This document shows, one piece after another, positions 43,414 to 51,199 of a DNA stretch of 58,049 nt. The first letter of the stretch is position 1. Each line of letters opens with the position of its first letter. The notes below the pieces were generated by a model. The model was given only the letters and a program-made list of their open reading frames with translations, searched no databases and was not told the origin of the DNA. A program made the position numbers and the translations under genes. Origin of the DNA: Bdellovibrionaceae bacterium UBA6502 (lineage in GTDB: Bacteria; Bdellovibrionota; Bdellovibrionia; Bdellovibrionales; UBA840); contig DJMA01000054.1 in the NCBI GenBank assembly GCA_002436415.1, positions 1 through 58,049 of the forward strand. Reading direction: 5' to 3'.

Positions 43414-43746
43414 CGCGATATTAACTTATTTACGATCTAATTTTCAAAAATCGGACTTAATCTTCCGGACTTTTCCGGTCTATCATTTTAGGCCTATGTT
43501 TTAATAAAATAATGACCACAAAAGATAAGGCTGTGTTTTGAGGCTGAAGTTTTTTTGATCAGAAGTTTGATAAGACATCTCGAATTGAGACTTTCAAACA
43601 AACTAGTCCGAAGTACAGCTTGGTCTATAACAAGCCAATTTAAAGGAAGAAATAACCACAGGAAACTCTCCTAAGGGCCTAAAAATAGAGCGGAATTTTT
43701 GAGTATAAAGCTATTTTCTAGCATACTATATAAATGAAAAAGCAAT

Positions 43747-43809
43747 TTTGCTCTCGACCAATGTGTAGATCTTCTCAACCTGGGTCAAGCTCGGGAGCAA
43801 AGTGGTCGA
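43747..43809 (+). repeat. Crossing inverted repeats upstream of the Met/Gly-rich gene
   Basis: Two adjacent 7-mers, TTTGCTC (43747-43753) and TCGACCA (43754-43760), have perfect inverted partners GAGCAAA (43795-43801) and TGGTCGA (43803-43809) in the crossed order A-B-A'-B'. Both stems cannot nest, so they are alternatives, a pseudoknot-like arrangement or protein-binding half sites. Confidence 0.5.
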
Positions 43810-43853
43810 AAAGACTAGTGAATAGACTCATTTCCTAGCTTAGGAGTATTGGA

Positions 43854-46061
43854 ATGAAAGTGCTTTTTAAAAACATTCAAGGATTGATTTTTCTCTCGAT
43901 CGTAGTTGCATTTAGTGTAAATGCAAACGCACAAATGTATGGGAATATGTGGGGAACCGGCTTTTCACCAGGTATGCAAGGTTGTATGGCTGAAACGGAA
44001 GCTTTTGATCGTTATGGGGACATTGATGAAGTAGAAGAGTATAATCATCTTCGAGCTGTTCTAGATCAAGCAAGGGATGAAAAAGATAAATTTAACGGGG
44101 CTACTGATGATGCCTTAGAGTTTTTAGAAGACTATGAAGAGCCTGCAAATGAAAATGCGGCGGAAAAAAGGTTTAAGAAATATTTAAACTTTCTAAAGGA
44201 TCGTGGGAGTTCTTTGAAATATTCTTTTGATCCCAAAGTAGATGATGACGGGGATATTGAGGTTGACTTAAACTATAAAGCTAAGGCTCCAGAGTGTGAT
44301 AGCTACGTACTTTCCTCACAGTTACGCATGGTTAATGAAATTATAGAAATGGCAGATACGAGTAAAAAATTGGAAACAATTACCGCTATTCAACAGCAGC
44401 CAGTATTTGGTTTAGGAGCTAAGTTTTCGGTAATTGCAAATGAATCTGATACTGCAAAGCTTGAAAGGTTTGATAACTGGGCAGGTCAATTGAGAGGCTT
44501 GTCTGAAGAGTATAACCAAGATGATTTGGCTGGATTGAAAAAACTATGTAAGGACGATGATAGTAGCGTCTTGATTGATAAGGATGAATTTTGTAGAGTA
44601 AAAAATTCTATTGTTTCAGGCACTAATTATGACAATTGTAAAGACGATGTCGAAGAATATTTTGAAAGCGTAGGTAAAGAAGAATCACTAGAGAACTTTA
44701 TTGACGTTACAAAAAAAAGAATAGATCGTGCAAAAAAATATGCTAAACGGGCGATTGATGATGCAGAGATTGAAGGTGACTGGTGCGCTGATTGTGCATA
44801 TTCAGGGTACCGTCAAAAAGAAGATAGAGACTCTCTATTAACCCGATCAATCATAGGTGCCGGTGCGGGTCTCCTTGGTCAGTACTTAGGTTTACGTGCC
44901 TATAAGTCGGTTCAAAACAATGCAATTGATATGGCTGCAAGAGCTGGTCATACATATACGCCAATCCCTAACTTTAACCTTTACTCGGGTTTAGGTTTAA
45001 GTGCGATTGGTACCATTAGCGGTTTAGTGAATGGTTCCTATATGTGTGGTGGTGGTGCAATGGGTTCCATGGGTGGTTTGACTGGCATGGGCGGTATGGG
45101 CTTCGGCGGTGTTTACGGAATGAACAACCCATACGCTATGCAAATGGCCATGATGGGACAAGGTGGAGCCTTTGGTTATCCGTTTGGTCAAAATATGATG
45201 AGCCCTATGGGTGGCATGTATTACGGTGGAATGGGACCATTCGGAGTTCAAACTCCATTTCACATGATGGGGCAAATGGGTGGAGCCATGGGGGCAGCTT
45301 TTGGTCCTTACGCAAGTATGTATGGTCCATATGCTCAAATGAGTCCAATGTTAGGCTTAGGAATTTCTGGAATGGCTGGAATGCCAGGTGCGAACCTTGG
45401 TTTAATGGGGGGGATGAATCCATATGGAATGTATTCTCCTTATGCAATGATGAGTCCTTTTGGGGGATTATCAGCATACGCCGGAATGGGTAGTATGGCT
45501 GGAAATCCTTGGAATATGATGACTCCAGGAATGTTTGGTTCAGGTAACGGTATTATGAGTTGTATACAAGCTCCATGTCAGGGAAATCTCTTTAATCCTT
45601 ATGGAATGGGAGGTTTAGGTGGTCTTGGTGGACTCGGTGGTATTGGCGGCATTGGTGGAAACTCCCAACAATTGCAATTGCAAATGCAAATGTTGCAACA
45701 GCAACAGCAACAACAAATGGCATATTACCAACAACTTCAACAGCAAACTCAACAACGAATGCAAGCGGCACAGCAGTTGACGCAATTGCAAACTCAGATG
45801 GCGCAACTAAACCAACAGGCCGCACAACTTGCTTCTCAAGCCGGAATAGGTGGTGGTATCGGTGGCGGCATCGGTATTGGTGGAGGTTTTGGGATTCCTA
45901 GTATTTATGGTTCTGGAAGTCTTGGGATAGGCTTAGGACTTGGTGGATTAGGCGGTAGTCTTTACGGTGGTTTTTCTACCGGATGGCCATACACTGGATA
46001 CGGTATTGGCCAAATTAGTCCAAATGTACCTAGTTCAATAGGATATGGTGGATCTCGCTAA
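43854..46061 (+). CDS. Exported Met/Gly/Gln-rich low-complexity protein
   Basis: A signal peptide (FLSIVVAFSVNANAQ) is followed by a charged helical domain (about 45-330) containing a Cys pair CADC. Two glycine-rich hydrophobic helices come next (IIGAGAGLLGQYLGLRAY and YSGLGLSAIGTISGLVNG). The second half is low complexity: Met/Gly/Pro/Tyr-rich repeats such as MGGLTGMGGMGFGG, a GLGGLGGIGG run, a Gln-rich stretch with QQQQQQQ (about 615-660) and a further Gly/Ile run. A structural or adhesive surface protein is plausible. It lies opposite to the Tad genes on both sides. No family is recognised. Confidence 0.65.
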   Translation: MKVLFKNIQGLIFLSIVVAFSVNANAQMYGNMWGTGFSPGMQGCMAETEAFDRYGDIDEVEEYNHLRAVLDQARDEKDKFNGATDDALEFLEDYEEPANENAAEKRFKKYLNFLKDRGSSLKYSFDPKVDDDGDIEVDLNYKAKAPECDSYVLSSQLRMVNEIIEMADTSKKLETITAIQQQPVFGLGAKFSVIANESDTAKLERFDNWAGQLRGLSEEYNQDDLAGLKKLCKDDDSSVLIDKDEFCRVKNSIVSGTNYDNCKDDVEEYFESVGKEESLENFIDVTKKRIDRAKKYAKRAIDDAEIEGDWCADCAYSGYRQKEDRDSLLTRSIIGAGAGLLGQYLGLRAYKSVQNNAIDMAARAGHTYTPIPNFNLYSGLGLSAIGTISGLVNGSYMCGGGAMGSMGGLTGMGGMGFGGVYGMNNPYAMQMAMMGQGGAFGYPFGQNMMSPMGGMYYGGMGPFGVQTPFHMMGQMGGAMGAAFGPYASMYGPYAQMSPMLGLGISGMAGMPGANLGLMGGMNPYGMYSPYAMMSPFGGLSAYAGMGSMAGNPWNMMTPGMFGSGNGIMSCIQAPCQGNLFNPYGMGGLGGLGGLGGIGGIGGNSQQLQLQMQMLQQQQQQQMAYYQQLQQQTQQRMQAAQQLTQLQTQMAQLNQQAAQLASQAGIGGGIGGGIGIGGGFGIPSIYGSGSLGIGLGLGGLGGSLYGGFSTGWPYTGYGIGQISPNVPSSIGYGGSR
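45600..45905 (+). repeat. Low-complexity coding repeat (Gly-rich / Gln-rich / Gly-rich)
   Basis: The DNA consists of GGT/GGC-based glycine codons, then CAA/CAG-rich glutamine codons, then glycine codons again, all within the 43854 gene. Such tracts are prone to slippage and length variation between strains. Confidence 0.7.
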
Positions 46062-46085
46062 ACAATTTTGAACAGCAAAAGAATC

Positions 46086-46119
46086 AAAAAAGTGGTTACT
46101 CTGTGTAGACCACTTTTTT
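46086..46119. terminator. Bidirectional terminator between convergent genes
   Basis: AAAAAAGTGGT/ACCACTTTTTT (46086-46096 with 46109-46119) forms an 11-bp stem with a 12-base loop, T-rich on both strands. Part of it encodes the last residues of the minus-strand gene. Confidence 0.78.
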
Positions 46120-47028
46120 TGTGCGATTGTTATGTTGATAGATTAAGCCACTGGCGATGATACCTACGCCCCAAGCGATTTTATCCCAATGTTTCCACTT
46201 CGCTTTTGTTTTTTGTGTTTTTAGCTTTGGTAGTCTATAGGTTTTTTCAAATTTAGGCTCTGGAGCCGAAACTACTTTGTAGTCATTGTTTTTTAAAAAT
46301 ATCCCCGCCTTGTATTGAAAAGAACAGCTTTTATGGAATTGAATGCGAAAGCTCGTTTCTCGAAGACTTTGATCAAAGAGTTTCGGGGAGTTGCACGTAC
46401 CAAAATCCAAATCCTTAACGGATATTTTAGTGCTTAACAGAGATTGAGTATTTCCAATATAAATAAACTCTTGTTGGCCTCTAGATAAAATCACTAATCG
46501 AATCGGTCCTTCTGGTAGCTTTAAATTGGCCCAATTTTTTAGGTCAATCCTTTGAGAGTTAATACTCACGTAATGAGGGGACTTAAAAAAATGCAACACA
46601 GGAAAGTCCATGGTTTTTAAACTTCGAGATTTCAGGTCTCTCATCGTCCTTTTAGCGAATGAGTTGGTATTTAGACTGCCTTCGTCATAAAACTTTTTTG
46701 CTTCATTTATGAAGAAATCTCTTTTCTCAGAGTACTGTTCGGCAAGACGAAGAAAGCTATAGGCAATACTTTGTCTTTGTACCTCTGGCCACTCATATTG
46801 ATAAGCTTCCGCAACTACTTCTTTGAAATATCGAAAGCTTTTGTGAGAACTTTTTGATTGGTATAGTTTAACAGCCTCAATGAATTTTTGATTTAAGACT
46901 CTAGTTGGAGCACTAGTATTCAATCTTTGGACTTTGAAATGTTCGTAAGATTGATTTTCAGGTCCGATGCGTAACTCCATCGCATTGAGTGAATTGAAAT
47001 AAAAAAGAATCAATAAAAGCCTAAACAC
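46096..47028 (-). CDS. Exported protein of unknown family in the Tad locus
   Basis: A signal peptide (MFRLLLILFYFNSLNAM) is followed by a helical region with a TPR-like stretch, about 45-140 (FIEAVKLYQSKSSHKSFRYF, QSIAYSFLRLAEQY). A beta-rich part with two Cys (FGTCNSP, HKSCSFQY) comes next, then a Lys-rich segment and a C-terminal hydrophobic helix (IAWGVGIIASGLIYQ). It lies ten bases after the cpaB-like gene and is likely in the same transcript. TadD/TadF-like roles are possible, but no family match can be claimed. Confidence 0.55.
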   Translation of the reverse strand: MFRLLLILFYFNSLNAMELRIGPENQSYEHFKVQRLNTSAPTRVLNQKFIEAVKLYQSKSSHKSFRYFKEVVAEAYQYEWPEVQRQSIAYSFLRLAEQYSEKRDFFINEAKKFYDEGSLNTNSFAKRTMRDLKSRSLKTMDFPVLHFFKSPHYVSINSQRIDLKNWANLKLPEGPIRLVILSRGQQEFIYIGNTQSLLSTKISVKDLDFGTCNSPKLFDQSLRETSFRIQFHKSCSFQYKAGIFLKNNDYKVVSAPEPKFEKTYRLPKLKTQKTKAKWKHWDKIAWGVGIIASGLIYQHNNRTKKVVYTE

Positions 47029-47037
47029 AGCTACCTC

Positions 47038-47559
47038 CTATTCGCTGCTTATTATTCGCATGCGCTTTTGTTTTTTTGCAAGGGCAGTTCCTTTCTGGTC
47101 CGGATTTAGGACACTCACCCAAAATGGTCCAGCATGATTCATGATGGTTTCTGTCATGGATCTCTTGCACAGGATGGCGAAAAGATTAGGGTTTTTAGGT
47201 GCTCTTAATAATCTAACCTGATTTGCAACTTTTTTACTCTTTGGATTTTTTTCAGTTCCGCCAATGAATAGATCCACAACAGCAGAGTCCTCTATTAAGG
47301 CTTGGATGTTTTCAGCATTGGCAATATCAATAGGGACGAGATTGTATCCCGCAGGGATTAAAGTGTCATAACTTAATAGGGGACGGGAATGAGTACTGCT
47401 TTGACTATTAGTCTTTGTATTTTCTTGTAATTGGAAAAAACCAACAACAAGGCAGACAAATATTAATGCTGAAAAAAACATTATGCGAATTCGACTATGC
47501 TCTTCGCTATTGGTAAAAATAATTTGATTCATCTTTTGAATGCTTTCTTGGTGTTTCAT
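47038..47559 (-). CDS. CpaB/RcpC-like Flp pilus assembly protein
   Basis: A cytoplasmic start of about 25 residues and one membrane helix (IMFFSALIFVCLVVGFFQL, 27-45) are followed by a periplasmic domain. The domain resembles the second half of CpaB: LIPAGYNLVPIDIANAENIQ, IEDSAVVDLFIGG and VRLLRAP. CpaB links the secretin to peptidoglycan or the inner platform. At 173 residues it is shorter than usual CpaB (about 250-300), and the SAF domain is reduced. The call rests on modest similarity plus the pilus context. Confidence 0.5.
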   Translation of the reverse strand: MKHQESIQKMNQIIFTNSEEHSRIRIMFFSALIFVCLVVGFFQLQENTKTNSQSSTHSRPLLSYDTLIPAGYNLVPIDIANAENIQALIEDSAVVDLFIGGTEKNPKSKKVANQVRLLRAPKNPNLFAILCKRSMTETIMNHAGPFWVSVLNPDQKGTALAKKQKRMRIISSE

Positions 47560-47568
47560 AAAATCCTC

Positions 47569-47730
47569 TTATTTAAATTTTCTTTCCCAGGAAGGGAATC
47601 TATGTTGCTTCTTGTATTTATCTAGTTCGACCTCATAGACGATGCTAAATTTTTGCCATGCAAAGGCTAACAAAAATGCAATGAAACAAAATTCAATCAT
47701 TATGCTTCCTTTTTGATTTTTGTGATCCAT
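47569..47730 (-). CDS. TadE-like minor pseudopilin (short)
   Basis: A 53-residue protein with the prepilin-type start NQKGSIMIEFCFIAFLLAF: Gly, then a Glu at about +5 after the cleavage point, then a hydrophobic stretch. The rest is short and charged. The ATG at 47730 has GGAGG five to six bases upstream; an earlier in-frame start lacks this. The gene begins inside the end of the 48395-47700 gene (31-base overlap). Confidence 0.55.
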   Translation of the reverse strand: MDHKNQKGSIMIEFCFIAFLLAFAWQKFSIVYEVELDKYKKQHRFPSWERKFK

Positions 47731-48395
47731 TGGTTCCTCCATTTTAAAATTTCTGTTTGGCAACGCCATTCTTGCTTTAATTGGATATTTCGTTTGTCGG
47801 AGTTCAATATGTCTTGCAGCTTTCTAAAAAGGACTTCATATTTAAAATCAAATGCTAAAGTAGAAGTACTCTTGTTTTTGATCCTGTATTCAGGAGATTT
47901 TCCGATGGCCATAGGGTTTTGAACTTTCTGAATGATTTGTGGCTGAGCGACTTTAAGCCTTAGGCTTTTAACAAACTTCAATGAATGTATCTTTTGCTTT
48001 AATTTTTGACTCAATAGCATACGCGAACTTAAACTTTTTCGCCATTTGGACTGCATGTTCGAGTGCAGGCTTTTTTGTTTGAGATATAGAGCTTCTCTGG
48101 CAGCTCTTAATGCAGCTTGGGCGTAGACATTTGTTGTTGTTCGAATGGATCTATTTAATTGCAGTAAAGTTTTATTTAGAATTCTTGCGCTTGGATTGTA
48201 GCTATCTTCTAGGTAGTTATAGAAATTACTTAATTTCGCTTGATAAATCAGACTCTGGTTCCAACACAAATGCTGCACCTCTTGTTTATCTTTAGAATGT
48301 TTTATTAAAAAGATACAAAGCATCTGTGATATAACAATCACGCTTATTAGTGGTAAGAGGTTGAGATGAATAAAGCCTGATTCAGAAAATTTCAT
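47700..48395 (-). CDS. Tad-locus membrane protein with a prepilin-like N-terminus
   Basis: Starts MKFSESGFIHLNLLPLISVI, a Gly followed by a hydrophobic helix (about 8-29) as in pseudopilins, though Glu5 is absent. The remaining 200 residues are basic and helical (RKSLSSRMLLSQKLKQKIHS) with two Cys (HLCW, RCQTE). It overlaps the upstream gene by 14 bases. It might be a TadG-like minor component, but no family is recognised. Confidence 0.5.
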   Translation of the reverse strand: MKFSESGFIHLNLLPLISVIVISQMLCIFLIKHSKDKQEVQHLCWNQSLIYQAKLSNFYNYLEDSYNPSARILNKTLLQLNRSIRTTTNVYAQAALRAAREALYLKQKSLHSNMQSKWRKSLSSRMLLSQKLKQKIHSLKFVKSLRLKVAQPQIIQKVQNPMAIGKSPEYRIKNKSTSTLAFDFKYEVLFRKLQDILNSDKRNIQLKQEWRCQTEILKWRNQWITKIKKEA

Positions 48396-48771
48396 AAGAG
48401 CCTACCGGTTTATAGTAAGTGGGAATTTTGGTCGCGCTTCTGTAAGTTAAATCTCTTTTCAGAAGGCTTGCGAACGGACTCTCTTTGTATTTGTCTTTTA
48501 GTCGAAGAACTATCTGTGTAAATGTCTTTCTATACTTGTAGCTATAGTTTTTATCCGTATAAATTTTGACTTCAAACCAAGGGGAAAGCCTGGATATTTT
48601 GTTTTTCAATGTTTGTTGGCAAGACTCTGTTGATTGAGTGCTTAGACAGACACTACTTTCGTAAACCCAAGTTTCATAACAAAGGTTTAAGCAAAGAATC
48701 AGACTGCCTAAACAAGATAGTGTAAGCAGTCCAAGTTGCACTAGGATTCCGATACAAGCCTCGATAATCAT
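48382..48771 (-). CDS. TadE-like membrane protein in the Flp pilus operon
   Basis: A 129-residue protein with one N-terminal helix (LVQLGLLTLSCLGSLILCLN, about 11-30) and a periplasmic domain with Cys residues (SSVCLSTQSTESCQQ). The layout is that of TadE/TadF minor pseudopilins, although the G-x4-E cleavage motif is not seen. Its ATG overlaps the pilin stop (TAATG), so it is translationally coupled to the pilin. Confidence 0.45.
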   Translation of the reverse strand: MIIEACIGILVQLGLLTLSCLGSLILCLNLCYETWVYESSVCLSTQSTESCQQTLKNKISRLSPWFEVKIYTDKNYSYKYRKTFTQIVLRLKDKYKESPFASLLKRDLTYRSATKIPTYYKPVGSYEIF

Positions 48772-49046
48772 TATTGCTCTTTAGAGTCATTACCAGAATT
48801 TGCGCCTTTAAAAAAGCTTCCTAGGTCTTTACGGACCAAAAGCTCTCTGCCTATATTATCGCTAGAGTTTTTACGAGCATCTTTTCCCTGCATTACATCA
48901 GTGATTTGGGCAATTTTATGATTGATGTGTTTTCCAAGGTATCTGGTAGTGGCAATGGAGCCTATAGCGACGATGGAAACAATGATGATGTACTCGATTA
49001 AACCTTGTCCTGACTGGTCTTTTTTAAGTTTTTTGATTGGTTTCAT
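48771..49046 (-). CDS. Flp/Tad-type pilin
   Basis: The start MKPIKKLKKDQSGQGLIEY is a class IVb prepilin leader: basic, then Gly-Gln-Gly followed by LIEY, where Flp pilins are cleaved by TadV/CpaA. The hydrophobic stretch IIIVSIVAIGSIAT follows. At 91 residues it is longer than usual Flp subunits (50-70), with a polar C-terminal extension. AGGAG precedes the ATG, and a sigma-54 site lies just upstream. It heads a six-gene run. Confidence 0.8.
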   Translation of the reverse strand: MKPIKKLKKDQSGQGLIEYIIIVSIVAIGSIATTRYLGKHINHKIAQITDVMQGKDARKNSSDNIGRELLVRKDLGSFFKGANSGNDSKEQ

Positions 49047-49074
49047 TTAACTCTCTCCTTTGCTCACTCATGAG

Positions 49075-49092
49075 AGCAAGGAAAGAGCCAAA
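49075..49092 (-). promoter_or_regulatory. Sigma-54 type promoter of the Flp pilin operon
   Basis: On the minus strand: TTTGGCTCTTTCCTTGCT, with GG (49089-49088) and GC (49077-49076) exactly 10 bases apart in TTGGC/TTGCT context. Predicted +1 is an A near 49064, giving an 18-base leader that contains AGGAG. Confidence 0.7.
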
Positions 49093-49105
49093 TTAGAAAC
49101 TAGGA

Positions 49106-49762
49106 TTAGGCAGGGTTTAAGTCCGAGTCGGATTTTTTGGTCCGATTTTTGTTAAATGTGCTTTCATATTTTTTTAAATTTTCGTCGCTCCATATGGATT
49201 TGAGGTATTTGTCTCGTCCAGAGCCATTTCTATAGTACCAGTAGCGAATGGGGTTCTTTTTGTAGTAGTCTTGGTGGTATTCCTCGGCAGGGTAAAATGC
49301 CATGCTTTCACGGATCGGGGTGACGATGGGCTTTGGATAGATCTTTAGCTCATTTAATTTTTTCTTAAAAGCCTCGGCAATTTTTTTCTCTTCCGCATCA
49401 TTATAAAAAATGGCACTTGTGTATTGATGTCCTCGATCTACGAATTGCCCACCAGAATCGGTTGGATTTATTTGTAGCCAAAAGACTTTTAGTAAATCAT
49501 AAAAGCTAACTAGATCGTCATCATATTTAATCTCTACCACTTCAATGTGCTTAGTACTTCCACTGGCAACTTTCTTGTAGCTGGGCTTTACCAGATCACC
49601 TCCTGAAAAACCTGAAGTAACACTTTTCACACCTTTTATTTCTTCAAAAGGTTTTTCCATGCACCAGAAACATCCACCGGCTAGCACCAAGGATTTTTCG
49701 GCTGCGAAAGCTTGTGGAAGGCTTAGTAGACTTACAGCAAATAGATAGATAAGTTGTTTCAT
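49106..49762 (-). CDS. msrA: Exported peptide methionine sulfoxide reductase MsrA
   Basis: A signal peptide (YLFAVSLLSLPQAFA, cleavage near 20-21) places this copy in the periplasm or outside. The catalytic loop AGGCFWCMEKPFE has the nucleophile Cys31 and an additional Cys34, unlike the GCFWG of the cytosolic paralogue. GHQYTSAIFYND and YHQDYYKKNP complete the family signature. Methionine sulfoxide repair in the envelope normally needs an electron donor such as a DsbD-like protein, not seen here. The 40-residue C-terminal extension is charged. Confidence 0.93.
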   Translation of the reverse strand: MKQLIYLFAVSLLSLPQAFAAEKSLVLAGGCFWCMEKPFEEIKGVKSVTSGFSGGDLVKPSYKKVASGSTKHIEVVEIKYDDDLVSFYDLLKVFWLQINPTDSGGQFVDRGHQYTSAIFYNDAEEKKIAEAFKKKLNELKIYPKPIVTPIRESMAFYPAEEYHQDYYKKNPIRYWYYRNGSGRDKYLKSIWSDENLKKYESTFNKNRTKKSDSDLNPA

Positions 49763-49854
49763 ATTTAACCTCTGTATTAAAATGATACCTGTCTTTTTCA
49801 GTACCCCTTTAGACTAGATTAATCTCCTAGATTTCTAAAGCTTTCATGAATATA

Positions 49855-49882
49855 TAAACAATTTTTAGATCTGGACCGATAA
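49855..49882 (+). promoter_or_regulatory. Sigma-28 type promoter of the chemotaxis transducer gene
   Basis: TAAA-N16-ACCGATAA, seven of eight matches in the -10 element. Predicted +1 near 49889 leaves a 25-base leader with AAGGGAGA before the ATG at 49914. FliA control of chemotaxis genes is established in many bacteria. Confidence 0.65.
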
Positions 49883-49913
49883 AACATAGGTGAATTAGCA
49901 AAGGGAGAAATCA

Positions 49914-51110
49914 ATGCAGTTCTCTAAATGGGTGTCGAGGGCAACCAAAAAATTACAAAAAAAATTCTCTAAAAATTTAAAGTCGAAGACTCACAATAAA
50001 GTAGAGTCGAAAAAACTAGCTGCACCCACACCAATTTCATTACACAAAAACACCCAGGAAGAGCAATCCAAGGCCCAGAAAATAGCTTTGCAGGATTTTC
50101 GTTCGGCAGTTTCATTTAACAATGATTTTAGCAAAGAAACTGAAGATAAGATTTTAGACTTTGAAAAAAAGATTAATGGCATGGTTCAGCGAGGTGATGA
50201 CATTGATTTAGGCTTGCAAACCTTGCAAATGCGAAGTGGAGATGTGCAGGGCTCTTATAGTGAAATGAGCCAAAACATTTTAAAGCTAAGCGAAACAAAT
50301 CGTGAGCTAATAGAGATACAAAAAATCATCGAACAAGTTTTGGAGCACAGTAAGATGATTAGTCAAATTGCATTTAAAGCGCAGCTTCTTTCTTTTAATG
50401 CATCGATCGAAGCGGCCAGAGCAGGGGCAGCAGGTAGAGGTTTTAGCGTTGTTGCTCAAGAGGTGGGGAGTCTCGCGCAAATGAGTCAAGATGCAGCCAA
50501 AGAAATTTCCGAGAGTTTACATGAAAATAAATCGACCATTGATAATATTGTAAAACAAGTCGGAAAGAACATTGAAGCCACCAAAGAACTTGAAGGCAAT
50601 GTGAGTAACTATTTCGTGAATTTAGTGGAAATGATGAAAGAGGTAAAGTCACAGTCTGAAATGATTAAAGAGGAAGGTGGAGTTTTGGAAGACCAGATGT
50701 CTAGTTTTTCAGGTGACCTTAGTTCGAAAATTTCAGAGCAAACTAAGATCATTGCTCGAGGCGTAGCTAAGCTCACTGGGATCGAAATAAAAGAGATGGA
50801 CTCTGATAGTTTTGAAGCTGAAAACTCCAATTACATAGTAGTAAACCTTGGGCAACAAGCAGCTACGGATATTGCTGGCTTCGAGAATTCCTTGCATTTG
50901 GCATTGGGTCATGAGTTTGAGAATTGGTTACAAGGACAAGACAAGTCAGCTAACTATTTGTTTGCTTGTGAAGACGGGTCTAAGTCATTCCAGGCTTGTA
51001 TGATTGCACAGGCTGCAGGTTTCAAGAATATCTATAATTTGCAAGGTGGTACAAATTCTCTAAAAGGAAGCCAGGGTTTTGGTGGAACTGATTTTGCTTC
51101 CGCTTTTTAG
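49914..51110 (+). CDS. Soluble methyl-accepting chemotaxis-type transducer fused to a rhodanese-like domain
   Basis: No membrane helix is present. A basic start (1-45) leads to a coiled coil and the MCP signalling hairpin at about 130-215, with the CheA/CheW-contact tip NASIEAARAGAAGRGFSVVA (162-181). Another coiled coil (215-285) follows. Residues about 305-390 look like a rhodanese domain: YIVVNLGQQ, GHEFENWLQ, FACEDGSKS with the Cys352 loop (CxxGxxS), and IYNLQGG. The rhodanese part may sense persulfide, sulfide or oxidants and pass the signal to CheA. Cys352 lies where the catalytic Cys belongs, but the loop has Lys instead of Arg. Confidence 0.75.
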   Translation: MQFSKWVSRATKKLQKKFSKNLKSKTHNKVESKKLAAPTPISLHKNTQEEQSKAQKIALQDFRSAVSFNNDFSKETEDKILDFEKKINGMVQRGDDIDLGLQTLQMRSGDVQGSYSEMSQNILKLSETNRELIEIQKIIEQVLEHSKMISQIAFKAQLLSFNASIEAARAGAAGRGFSVVAQEVGSLAQMSQDAAKEISESLHENKSTIDNIVKQVGKNIEATKELEGNVSNYFVNLVEMMKEVKSQSEMIKEEGGVLEDQMSSFSGDLSSKISEQTKIIARGVAKLTGIEIKEMDSDSFEAENSNYIVVNLGQQAATDIAGFENSLHLALGHEFENWLQGQDKSANYLFACEDGSKSFQACMIAQAAGFKNIYNLQGGTNSLKGSQGFGGTDFASAF

Positions 51111-51144
51111 GAAGGAATTCAACCAACACTAGTGTATCTACGAA

Positions 51145-51174
51145 CAAAAAGCTCCATAAAAATGGAGCTTTTTG
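51145..51174. terminator. Strong bidirectional terminator
   Basis: A 13-bp perfect stem (51145-51157 with 51162-51174) around AAAA, rich in A and T at the base, lies between the convergent transducer gene and the 51200 gene. Confidence 0.92.
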
Positions 51175-51199
51175 TTTTACTTTTAGTTTTTAAAAAATC

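Larger units (their letters stand above)
43385..43853. other. Divergent intergenic region between cpaC and the Met/Gly-rich gene
   Basis: This 469-base region contains the cpaC sigma-54 type site at its left edge and a set of crossing inverted repeats at 43747-43809. TATAAA-like sequence around 43730 may belong to a housekeeping promoter for the plus-strand gene. No gene is visible. Confidence 0.4.

Noticed and set aside
45024..45493. Several long open frames on both strands inside the Met/Gly-rich gene
   Set aside because: They are Trp/His/Asn-rich shadows of glycine- and methionine-codon repeats. The signal-peptide frame is the real one.
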